Made by a program: the position numbers and the translations under genes. The notes under the pieces are model-generated. The model saw only the letters and a list, made by a program, of their open reading frames with translations. It was not told the DNA's origin and made no database searches. Below are positions 31,106-38,319 of a DNA stretch of 43,175 nucleotides, one piece after another. The DNA comes from Treponema sp. (lineage in GTDB: Bacteria; Spirochaetota; Spirochaetia; Treponematales; Treponemataceae): assembly GCA_024402635.1 (NCBI GenBank), contig JAKSTJ010000021.1:1-43175 (forward strand), in the 5' to 3' direction. How positions within the stretch are numbered: the stretch's first letter is position 1; every line of letters starts with the position of its first letter.

Positions 31106-32305
31106 ATGAATAAAAAAGATTACAAACGAAATTATTTTATGCTTGATGGCCGTTTTGCAAAAAAAGGTTATGACTGGTGGTGGCATAATTTTACAGCTTT
31201 TGAAGAAGAAACTGGAAAAGAAAAGCAGTTTTTTATTGAGTATTTCACAATAAATCCTGCCAGATCAAAAGATAATGGCGGTGAGGAACCAATTTTAGGA
31301 CAGAATCTTTTGAATAAAGAACGAAAATTTGTTCCTTCCTATGTAATGGTAAAATGCGGATGGTGGGGAGAAGATGGAGTTCAGCTTCACCATTTTATTC
31401 CATGGAAAGATGTAACAATTACTAATGGAAATAAAGTTGTTATAAGTCCAGACAACCTGAAAAAAGTAAATACAAACGATAAAATCAAAACTTTTGTATT
31501 AAGTTCAGGTGAATTTTATTGTTCAGACATTCTTATTAAAGGAAATGTAAATATTACTCCAGAACAGGCTGCAGAATCGGAAAGAATGACAGATTCAAGT
31601 TCAATGAAGTGGGAACTTTCTGTAGATAAAAAAACAGCTTTTAATGTAGGGTATGGAGCTGGCAGTTTATTCAGAAAGTTAAAAGCTTTTGAAATGTATT
31701 GGCATGCAGAAGGAATGAAAAGTTCTTTTTCAGGAATTATTACTGCCAATGGAAAAAGATACATTGTAAAAAAATCTGAATCTTTCGGTTATTCCGATAA
31801 AAACTGGGGAAGTAATTTTACAAGTCCCTGGGTTTGGCTTTCTTCCAATGATTTAGTAAGTAAGATTTCTGGAAAACGATTGGAAAATTCTGTGTTTGAT
31901 ATTGGTGGTGGAAAACCAAGAGTTTTTGGACTTCCATTGAATCGTAAACTTTTAGGAGATTTTTTCTATGAAGGAAAATCCTATGAGTTTAATTTTTCTA
32001 AATTCTGGACAGGTTGTCGAACTAAGTTTGAATGTAAGGAAACAGATGAACAGATTATCTGGTATGTAAGGCAACAAACATTCAAATATCTGATGGAAAC
32101 TTACATAACCTGTAATAAAAAAGACATGCTTCTAGTAAATTATGAAGCTCCAGACGGAAAAAAACGTCACAATCGTTTGTGGAATGGCGGAACTGGAACT
32201 GGTAACGTAAAACTTTTAAAGAAAGGTTCTGGCGGAAAATTACATCTTATTGATGATATTTCTGTAAATCATATTGGCTGTGAATTTGGCGAATATGATA
32301 AATAA
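31106..32305 (+). CDS. Tocopherol-cyclase-like / CrtC-fold protein
   Basis: A 399-residue protein without signal peptide. The motif GYSDKNWGSNFTSPWVWLSSNDL closely follows the Y-x-EKNWG...W.W.Q.N pattern of the tocopherol cyclase family, whose lipocalin-like paired barrels bind prenyl lipids. Also present are EMYWHAEGMKSSFSGII and GGGKPRVFGLPLN. I chose the ATG at 31106, since the six earlier codons belong to the previous gene's end. It is the last gene of the operon, one base after the barrel gene and ahead of a strong terminator. A role in modifying or binding a lipid handled by the transporter is a guess. A catalytic role as in plants is not implied. Confidence 0.6.
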   Translation: MNKKDYKRNYFMLDGRFAKKGYDWWWHNFTAFEEETGKEKQFFIEYFTINPARSKDNGGEEPILGQNLLNKERKFVPSYVMVKCGWWGEDGVQLHHFIPWKDVTITNGNKVVISPDNLKKVNTNDKIKTFVLSSGEFYCSDILIKGNVNITPEQAAESERMTDSSSMKWELSVDKKTAFNVGYGAGSLFRKLKAFEMYWHAEGMKSSFSGIITANGKRYIVKKSESFGYSDKNWGSNFTSPWVWLSSNDLVSKISGKRLENSVFDIGGGKPRVFGLPLNRKLLGDFFYEGKSYEFNFSKFWTGCRTKFECKETDEQIIWYVRQQTFKYLMETYITCNKKDMLLVNYEAPDGKKRHNRLWNGGTGTGNVKLLKKGSGGKLHLIDDISVNHIGCEFGEYDK

Positions 32306-32306
32306 T

Positions 32307-32343
32307 AAAAAAGGAGTTTTTCATATTGAAAAACTCCTTTTTT
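32307..32343. terminator. Strong bidirectional terminator
   Basis: AAAAAAGGAGTTTTTC (32307-32322) and GAAAAACTCCTTTTTT (32328-32343) form a perfect 16-bp stem with a 5-base loop. The A and T runs serve both strands. It ends the envelope operon and the convergent Rpn gene. Confidence 0.88.
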
Positions 32344-32348
32344 ATATC

Positions 32349-33251
32349 TTATAGATTATTTATAAAATCTTCAGTTAATCCCGTAGATTGAACAATTATA
32401 TTTAATGACACTTTGTTATTAAGTAATTCTTTAGCAATTCTAATTTTTTCAGAATCTATACCTTCTATCTTTCCCTGTTCAATACCTTCTTGTATGCCTT
32501 GTTGAATACCTTGTTCAATTCCTTGTTGAATACCTTTTTGTATGCCCTGTTCAATTCCTTGCTGAATGCCTTGGTCAATACCTTTTTGGATGCCATCACG
32601 TATTCCATTTTTAATTTCATCTTCTATCCATCCACTTAAGAACATATAACTGTCCTCCCAGTCATTATTAATTTTGGCATCTGTAACGGAGGTTTCAAGT
32701 TTTCTAGAAAAATCCGTGGTTACAGTATTAGTACTTAAATATTCAAGTAAACCTTTCAAAGCATCATTTTTTTCATGTTTATATGCACTGCAATTATAAA
32801 ATACTCTGTGGGTTTTGTCATTATAAAGGGTCTCTGGTGATTCTTTAATCATATTCTTAATTGTGTACACTGGAAGTTCAGCGTTAAAAGGATCATTCAG
32901 ACAGATAAACAGAATATAGGTTTCTTTCAATTCATCAACTTTTGAACGTTTTTTTACTTTTGCAAGATCCATTGCTCCCTGATAATATCTTACTCGTAAT
33001 GGCAAGTCTGAATAATTACAGGTCTGCATTTCAATATCGTAGATTTTATCAGATTCTTCCAGATACACATCCATACGAATACCTCTGCTGCCAAAGCCTG
33101 GTTCAATCTGACGTTCGGTTTTGTTGTAAATAATTTTACCGACTTTAATATGCAGAAGAATCTCGAGTAATTCTTTACATAATGCTTCATCTTCAAGAAT
33201 TTTACAGAACATATAATTGTCTGCAAATGTTAAATCTTTCCAAGGTTTCAT
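32349..33251 (-). CDS. Rpn family PD-(D/E)XK nuclease with GIQQ repeat tail
   Basis: The 300-residue protein opens KPWKDLTFADNYMFCKILED, the standard start of the PD-(D/E)XK 'transposase' group. Catalytic residues are Asp61 in RMDVYLEE and Glu74-x-Gln76 in YDIEMQ. Near the C terminus a run of about 12 four-residue units (GIQQ, GIEQ, GIQK) forms a long helix or coiled coil, then SLNIIVQSTGLTEDFI. The unit number probably varies between strains. AGGAG precedes the ATG. It shares both upstream elements with the first Rpn gene although the proteins differ. No terminal inverted repeats are seen. Confidence 0.87.
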   Translation of the reverse strand: MKPWKDLTFADNYMFCKILEDEALCKELLEILLHIKVGKIIYNKTERQIEPGFGSRGIRMDVYLEESDKIYDIEMQTCNYSDLPLRVRYYQGAMDLAKVKKRSKVDELKETYILFICLNDPFNAELPVYTIKNMIKESPETLYNDKTHRVFYNCSAYKHEKNDALKGLLEYLSTNTVTTDFSRKLETSVTDAKINNDWEDSYMFLSGWIEDEIKNGIRDGIQKGIDQGIQQGIEQGIQKGIQQGIEQGIQQGIQEGIEQGKIEGIDSEKIRIAKELLNNKVSLNIIVQSTGLTEDFINNL

Positions 33252-33298
33252 AAACTTTCTCCTGTATAGAAATTTTGAGAATTAAATTCCTATAAGGA

Positions 33299-33325
33299 AT
33301 ATTGTTTTAAACTGTTGATTTCGGA
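33299..33325 (-). promoter_or_regulatory. Promoter-like motif upstream of the second rpn gene
   Basis: TCCGAAATC (33317-33325 on the minus strand), then 14 bases, then ATATT. It matches the comM and first Rpn sites in the upstream block, and more loosely in the downstream one. Confidence 0.45.
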
Positions 33326-33359
33326 CCAATTTGTAGGAAAAATTTACAAAAATTTAGGA

Positions 33360-33396
33360 TGGGCGTAAACCAAGTATACCAGGTTTAACAATGTTC
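33360..33396. repeat. Element shared with the upstream region of the first rpn gene
   Basis: TGGGCGTAAACC, TATACC and GGTTTAACA occur in the order and spacing seen at 11530-11566 (TGGGC, AAACC, TATAC, GGTTTAACA). AAACC and GGTTT are inverted arms. No long hairpin follows here. The rest of the gap to metH is AT-rich with nothing clear. Confidence 0.45.
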
Positions 33397-33445
33397 TTTA
33401 ATTAATCTTGAATTATTAATTTATCTTCAAGTTATGTTTTTTTTA

Positions 33446-35938
33446 TTATTTAAACACTTCACCAGCATATCTTACTGTATCCATGGCATCTTTCCCGTAG
33501 AAGTCGGCGCCAATTTGATCTGCGTATTCCTGTGTCATTACGGCGCCTCCTACACAAACTTTTGCCCATGGACATTCTTTTCTTAACTGTTTAATTGTTT
33601 CTTCCATGGCTGGAACTGTAGTAGTCATTAATGCTGAAAGTCCAACCAGCTGAACCTTATCTTTTTTACATGATTCAACTACGGTTTCTGGAGGAACATC
33701 TTTTCCTAAATCTATTACTTCAAAGTCGTAATTTTCCAGAAGAACTTTTACAATATTTTTTCCAATATCGTGAATATCGCCCTTTACAGTTGCAATAATG
33801 ATTTTTCCTTTTGATTCACCTTTTTTTCCAGATTTTTCCATGTATTTACGGATTTCTCCAAAGGCAGATTTTGCAGCTTCTGCTGCCATTAATAATTGTG
33901 GCAGATACATGGTTTTTGCTTCAAATCTTTTTCCTACGTAATCAAGACCTGGAATTAAATGCTTGTTTATTATTTCTAATGACTCTGTCCCTTCCAACAT
34001 TTTTTTTGTAATTGCTGCTGCATCTTCTTTTAAGCCGTGAGCAATTGCATTTGCCAGTTCAGAAGTTAATTCTGTTTCTGGGGCGTTGCGGGGTGTCCCC
34101 GCAGAGGGGGTGGTGGAAGATCCGGCAGGAGCTGCAGCCAGGGGGAGACTTACCCCTTCCTGTGCAATTTTATCTGCCCACTGAATATAATTTGTACAGT
34201 TTTCGTCTTTTCCGCTAAGCAAGCAATAAGTTTTATAGGCTTTTATCATTTCTGTCTGCAGAGGATTCATAATTGCAGCGCTTAAACCATTGTTCATTGC
34301 CATTGTAAAAAATGATGAAGTTACAAACTCTCTTAAAGGAAGCCCAAAACTAACATTTGAAATTCCAAGGCTTGTAAGTCCACCCATTTGTTTTATTGCA
34401 GCTACAGTTTCCAGTGTTGCAATTCCTGCTTTAGAATCTGAACTAACGGCCATTGCAAGAGGGTCAATAATTATATCTTTTTTGCTAAGTCCGTATTTTT
34501 CTGCTTCTTTGTAAATCTTTTTTGCAATTTCTATACGTTTCTGGCTTTCTTCTGGAATTCCATCTTCATCTAAAGTAAGGGCAACTACAAAACCGCCGTA
34601 TTTTTTTACAAGAGGAAAAATTGAGTCCATAATTTCTTTTTTTCCATTTACGGAATTAATCATTGGTTTTCCGTTGTAACGTCGTAGTGCGGCTTCCATT
34701 ACTTCCGGGTTTGTTGTATCAATCTGAAGTGGTAAATCTGTAACCGACTGAAGTTCTGTCATTACTTTTACCATCATTTCTTTTTCATCAATTTCAGGAA
34801 GTCCAACATTTACGTCCAGAGCATGAGCCCCGGCTTTTTCCTGTTCCAGTCCCTGGTGAATAATATATGGAATATCGTTGTTTCTTAATGCTTCTTTAAA
34901 TTTCTTTTTTCCGGTTGGATTAATTCGTTCGCCAATAAGAACTGGTGTGTAATCGGAACCAAAATACACAATTTTACTGTTAGAAGTAATAGTTCCTGTG
35001 GTATTTTTTACAGGTTTTTCTTCTCTTTCAACAGGAGTCTGGCAGCTTTGTACCAGTTTTAAAATATATTCAGGATTTGTTCCGCAGCATCCACCTAAAA
35101 CTGTGGCACCTGCTTTTCTAACTTCCTGCATTGCTTCTACAAATTTTTCTGCAGAAACGTCAAATACTGTTCTTCCGTTTTCAACTCTTGGTAAACCTGC
35201 GTTTGGTTTTACAATTACCGGTACAGATGCACAGGCACAAAGACGTTTTACAGTATTCATCATTTGTTTTGGACCAAGGCTGCAGTTTGTTCCAATTGCA
35301 TCAACTCCAAGACCTTCTAACATTGCAACCATTGTCTCTGGTGTAGAACCGCTTAAAGTTCTGCAATCTGCATCATAAACATTAGAAACTAAAACTGGCA
35401 AAGAAACCTTTAATTTTTCCATTGTTTCTTTAGCGGCAATTATGGCTGCTTTTGTTTCGTAACCGTCGTTCATTGTTTCAATTAATACACAGTCAATTTT
35501 TTTTGTAAAAGCAATTTCAAAAGTTTTTTTGTAATAATGAATGCAGTCTTCAAAATCCAGGTCTCCCATTGGTTTAAGGAGCTTGCCTGTAGTAGAAATG
35601 TCAAAAGCAATAAAAAGTTCTCTGTCCCCTTTGTTCTGGGCGCTCAATTCTTTTTTTGCTCTGTCCCTTGCTGTATTAGCATTATCAATTGCTGCGTTAA
35701 TAATTTTTTCTAAATTAAGAGGAAATTTTGTAATAAAGGCACCAAAAGTATTTGTACAGACAATATTGGAACCTGCCATAAAATAACTGTAGTTTACTTC
35801 TACAATATTTTCAGGATGTTCAATATTCCAGTTTTCCGGTAGTTCTCCAGGTTTAATTCCCATTTTTTGTAAAACAGTACCAGTTCCACCATCTAAAAAA
35901 ACTTCCTGGGATTTTAATAATTCTTTTAATGTTTTCAT
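33446..35938 (-). CDS. metH: Cobalamin-dependent methionine synthase without reactivation domain
   Basis: It transfers a methyl group from methyltetrahydrofolate through cobalamin to homocysteine. Domains: homocysteine-binding barrel (about 1-300; zinc ligands Cys219, Cys284, Cys285 in GGCCG), folate-binding barrel (about 325-590), B12 cap (about 625-705) and B12-binding domain (about 710-830) with GDIHDIG, His723 ligating cobalt. At 830 residues it lacks the roughly 350-residue AdoMet/flavodoxin reactivation domain of E. coli MetH, so a separate reactivation protein should exist elsewhere. Residues 594-622 are a Pro/Ala/Ser-rich insert encoded by a repeat element, in the linker between folate and B12 domains. 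No cobalamin riboswitch is visible in the 41 bases before it. Confidence 0.95.
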   Translation of the reverse strand: MKTLKELLKSQEVFLDGGTGTVLQKMGIKPGELPENWNIEHPENIVEVNYSYFMAGSNIVCTNTFGAFITKFPLNLEKIINAAIDNANTARDRAKKELSAQNKGDRELFIAFDISTTGKLLKPMGDLDFEDCIHYYKKTFEIAFTKKIDCVLIETMNDGYETKAAIIAAKETMEKLKVSLPVLVSNVYDADCRTLSGSTPETMVAMLEGLGVDAIGTNCSLGPKQMMNTVKRLCACASVPVIVKPNAGLPRVENGRTVFDVSAEKFVEAMQEVRKAGATVLGGCCGTNPEYILKLVQSCQTPVEREEKPVKNTTGTITSNSKIVYFGSDYTPVLIGERINPTGKKKFKEALRNNDIPYIIHQGLEQEKAGAHALDVNVGLPEIDEKEMMVKVMTELQSVTDLPLQIDTTNPEVMEAALRRYNGKPMINSVNGKKEIMDSIFPLVKKYGGFVVALTLDEDGIPEESQKRIEIAKKIYKEAEKYGLSKKDIIIDPLAMAVSSDSKAGIATLETVAAIKQMGGLTSLGISNVSFGLPLREFVTSSFFTMAMNNGLSAAIMNPLQTEMIKAYKTYCLLSGKDENCTNYIQWADKIAQEGVSLPLAAAPAGSSTTPSAGTPRNAPETELTSELANAIAHGLKEDAAAITKKMLEGTESLEIINKHLIPGLDYVGKRFEAKTMYLPQLLMAAEAAKSAFGEIRKYMEKSGKKGESKGKIIIATVKGDIHDIGKNIVKVLLENYDFEVIDLGKDVPPETVVESCKKDKVQLVGLSALMTTTVPAMEETIKQLRKECPWAKVCVGGAVMTQEYADQIGADFYGKDAMDTVRYAGEVFK
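34073..34159 (-). repeat. Repeat element inserted in frame in metH
   Basis: Much richer in G and C than the surrounding gene. On the coding strand it has GTAAGTCTCCCCCTGG and CCCCTCTGCGGGG-ACA-CCCCGCAACGCCCC, and encodes EGVSLPLAAAP...PSAGTPRNAPETE. The AGE gene carries a diverged copy in the same frame (EGEVSP...PSAGSDAARNA...SETE). The GCAACGCCCC core also occurs in the intergenic element at 2440-2656. Confidence 0.8.
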
Positions 35939-35979
35939 AAATTTCCTTTTCAGATTTTTTTTACAGATTCAACAGTTTT

Positions 35980-36465
35980 TTATTTTTCCAATTCCAAATC
36001 TATTACTTCAGCTTCTGTAACTTTAATTAAATCTTCTGAAGCAAGTTTAATCTGTACACCTCTTTGTCCGCCGCTTATAAAAACCTGTTCATAAAGTATA
36101 ATAGATTCATCAATAAAAGTACGGAATTTTCTTTTCATTCCAATAGGAGAACATCCTCCTCTGATATAACCGGTTAATCCTAATAATTCTTCTGGTTTAA
36201 CAGTATTAATTTCTTTACATCCCGCCGCATTTCTTGCTTTTTTAAGATTTATTTCACTAACCGCACTTTGACAAAAAACGCAGATTTCTTTTGAATCGGT
36301 CCGCATTACAATTGTTTTAAAAACCGAACCTGGATCCTGTCCCAGTTTTTCTGCTAACCGACCAGCCGCCCCTTTTTCAAGAACATGTTCACCGTCATCA
36401 TCATATTCAAAAGTTTCAAAAGGAACTTTAAGCCCCTCAAGAATTCTCATTGCATTTGTTTTCAT
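35980..36465 (-). CDS. ybaK: Cys-tRNA(Pro)/Cys-tRNA(Cys) deacylase YbaK
   Basis: A 161-residue trans-editing enzyme that clears mischarged Cys-tRNA(Pro). Family features: TNAMRILEGLKVPFETFEY at the N terminus, GSVFKTIVMRTDSKEICVFC with the conserved Lys, and TGYIRGGCSPIGMKRKFRTFID, the diagnostic YbaK segment. The length is normal. It is the first gene of a possible operon with metH, 41 bases downstream. Both concern sulfur amino acids, though the pairing may be incidental. Upstream to 36596 is AT-rich with direct AAATTAAG repeats and no riboswitch-like structure. Confidence 0.92.
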   Translation of the reverse strand: MKTNAMRILEGLKVPFETFEYDDDGEHVLEKGAAGRLAEKLGQDPGSVFKTIVMRTDSKEICVFCQSAVSEINLKKARNAAGCKEINTVKPEELLGLTGYIRGGCSPIGMKRKFRTFIDESIILYEQVFISGGQRGVQIKLASEDLIKVTEAEVIDLELEK

Positions 36466-36623
36466 AAATAACCTAAAATTAAGTAAAATAAACTAAAAAT
36501 TAAGCAAAATTAAGTAATCTTCTATTGCTCAACATTTTATACAATAATATAATTAAATAAATTAAATGTCGAGTTTGTACAAAATCCGGCAAAATTTTGA
36601 TTTTAATCATAAAGGTGGTAATT

Positions 36624-37964
36624 ATGGACCAGCAGTTTTATCAGTCGGTAGAAAAAGAACTTTTTACAAATATTCTTACTTATTGGGATAAATATGCCAG
36701 AGATTATAATAATAAAGGTTTTTTTGGCGAAATAGACAATGAAAATAATGCAGATCCAAAATGCCAGCGTTCAATAGTAATGACTTCCCGATTTTTGTGG
36801 ACATACAGTGCCGTTGCAAGAATGACAAAAGATCCAAAATATCTTGAAATGGCCGATTTTGCCTATGATGTAATAATCAATAAATATTTCGATAAAAAAC
36901 ACGACGGAGTTTACTGGTCAATAAAACCAAACGGCCGTCCAAAAGTAGCAAAAAAACAGATTTACGGGGAAGCATTCTGTTGTTATGGACTTAGCGAATA
37001 TGCAGCAGCCGTAAAAGAACTTAGAGAAGGGGAAGTTTCCCCTTGCGGCTCATCTAAAGAATCGCCTATCCCCTCTGCAGGCTCAGACGCCGCCCGCAAC
37101 GCCTGCTTAAAAGATTCAGAAACAGAACAGTTGCCGGTTTCTCAAAAAGCAATGAACAAAGCCCTTGATATTTTCTACCTTCTGGAAAAATATGCCCGGG
37201 ATTACGATGACGGCGGTTACGTAGAAGCCAGAGCAAGAAACTGGAAATTCACAAAAGACATGATTCTTTCTTCAAAAGATATGAATTGTCCAAAATCAAT
37301 GAATACAAATCTTCACGTAATGGAAGCCTATACAAATCTTTACAGAACACTTCCAGTTGTTTTTGAAGATGCCGGTGCAATTCGCAAAGAAGTTGGAGAC
37401 GCTCTTTCAGAACTGGTAAAAGTTACAGTTGAATTTATTTTACAGCCAAATGCTCATTTAGGAATGTTCTTTGATATGAACTGGAAACTTCTTGCAGACG
37501 AAATTTCCTATGGTCATGATATAGAAGCTTCATGGCTTTTATGGGAAGCTGCCTGCGAACTTAATGACGAAGAATTAAAATCAGAAATTAAAGATACAGT
37601 TATAAAAGTTGCAGAAGTAGCATTAGACGAAGGTTTCGATAAAGAAAATGGCTGTATGGAAAACTTCTTAAAAGAAAACGGAAGTGTAAGAGACAGAACC
37701 AGAGTCTGGTGGAATCAGGCAGAAGCTGTAAATGGATTTTATAATGCATGGCAAATGACTGGGGAAGAAAAATATGCCAAAGCAGTAGAAGCAGAGTGGA
37801 AGTGGATCCAGACATATCAGGTAGATAAAATTCACGGTGAATGGTGGAATGCCCTTGATGAAAATGCAAATCCAATTCTAAATGAATCAAAAGGCGGAAA
37901 CTGGAAAACCAGCTATCACAATGGCCGCACCTGTATGGAAGTTTTAAGGAGAATGAAGGAATAG
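36624..37964 (+). CDS. AGE-family epimerase, probable cellobiose 2-epimerase
   Basis: An (alpha/alpha)6-barrel sugar epimerase of 446 residues. The active-site pieces match cellobiose 2-epimerase: MNTNLHVMEAYTNLYR (His231), ISYGHDIEASWLLWEA (His298) and SYHNGRTCMEVLRR (His432), plus RVWWNQAEA. The enzyme converts cellobiose or mannobiose to the 2-epimer in the cytoplasm during hemicellulose use. I start at the ATG at 36624 with AAAGGTGG upstream, not the one nine codons earlier. Residues 135-170 are a foreign, low-complexity insert, encoded by a repeat element, between two barrel helices. Without it the length would match the family. N-acyl-glucosamine epimerase is the alternative. Confidence 0.87.
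   Translation: MDQQFYQSVEKELFTNILTYWDKYARDYNNKGFFGEIDNENNADPKCQRSIVMTSRFLWTYSAVARMTKDPKYLEMADFAYDVIINKYFDKKHDGVYWSIKPNGRPKVAKKQIYGEAFCCYGLSEYAAAVKELREGEVSPCGSSKESPIPSAGSDAARNACLKDSETEQLPVSQKAMNKALDIFYLLEKYARDYDDGGYVEARARNWKFTKDMILSSKDMNCPKSMNTNLHVMEAYTNLYRTLPVVFEDAGAIRKEVGDALSELVKVTVEFILQPNAHLGMFFDMNWKLLADEISYGHDIEASWLLWEAACELNDEELKSEIKDTVIKVAEVALDEGFDKENGCMENFLKENGSVRDRTRVWWNQAEAVNGFYNAWQMTGEEKYAKAVEAEWKWIQTYQVDKIHGEWWNALDENANPILNESKGGNWKTSYHNGRTCMEVLRRMKE
37026..37133 (+). repeat. Repeat element inserted in frame in the AGE epimerase
   Basis: GAAGGGGAAGTTTCCCCTTGC forms a hairpin (GGGGAA and TTCCCC), then CCCCTCTGCAGG and CCCGCAACGCC follow. The encoded peptide EGEVSP...IPSAGSDAARNA...SETE lines up with the metH insert. 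Local GC content exceeds that of the rest of the gene. Confidence 0.78.
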
Positions 37965-37993
37965 AAACTTTTTTCTCGGAACCAAATAATTAT

Positions 37994-38212
37994 GTCATGC
38001 CGAACTCGATTCGGCATCTCACCAATCATTGTCACCCCGAATTTATTTCGTCATCTCACCAACTCCCGTCATGCCGAACTTGATTCGGCATCTCACCAAT
38101 CATTGTCACCCCGAATTTATTTCGTCGTTTCATCACTCCCGTCGTCCCGTATTTATTTCGTCATCTTACCAACCCCCGTCATGCCGAATTTATTTCGGCA
38201 TCTCACCAATTA
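37994..38212. repeat. Array of six 36-37 bp palindromic repeats
   Basis: Units begin at 37994, 38031, 38068, 38105, 38141 and 38178. Units 1, 3 and 6 are GTCATGCCGAA-x6-TTCGGCATCTCACC with 7-bp arms. Units 2, 4 and 5 have GTC(A/G)(C/T)CCCG(A/T)ATTTATTTCGTC and lost pairing. Unit 1 resembles 3 and unit 2 resembles 4, so a two-unit block was duplicated. No unique spacers lie between units. The two overlapping plus-strand frames here are products of the repeats. It fills most of the 355-base gap between AGE and AIM24 genes. Confidence 0.9.
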
Positions 38213-38266
38213 TTTCCTCTAAGACCATCTGATATTTTAATTTATTTTCCGTACAGCTCTTTTCCG

Positions 38267-38300
38267 TGGTATAATTTATAACGTTACAAAAAAAAGTAAC
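38267..38300 (+). promoter_or_regulatory. Extended -10 promoter and leader hairpin of the AIM24 gene
   Basis: TGG-TATAAT (38267-38275) is a consensus extended -10. The leader contains GTTAC-A8-GTAAC (38283-38300) before AAAGGAG and the ATG at 38320. Confidence 0.6.
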
Positions 38301-38319
38301 ACAAAAGGAGAAAAATTAT

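Noticed and set aside
35939..36623. Cobalamin or SAM riboswitch for the metH-ybaK unit
   Set aside because: The stretch before metH is only 41 bases, and the one before ybaK is AT-rich with no recognisable riboswitch core such as the B12 box GCCACTG.
37994..38212. CRISPR array
   Set aside because: The period is regular but the units are contiguous, with no unique spacers, and no cas gene is nearby. Units are palindromic along their whole core.
37992..38232. Two overlapping plus-strand frames in the palindromic array
   Set aside because: The translations are just the repeat read in different frames, and there is no initiation signal.
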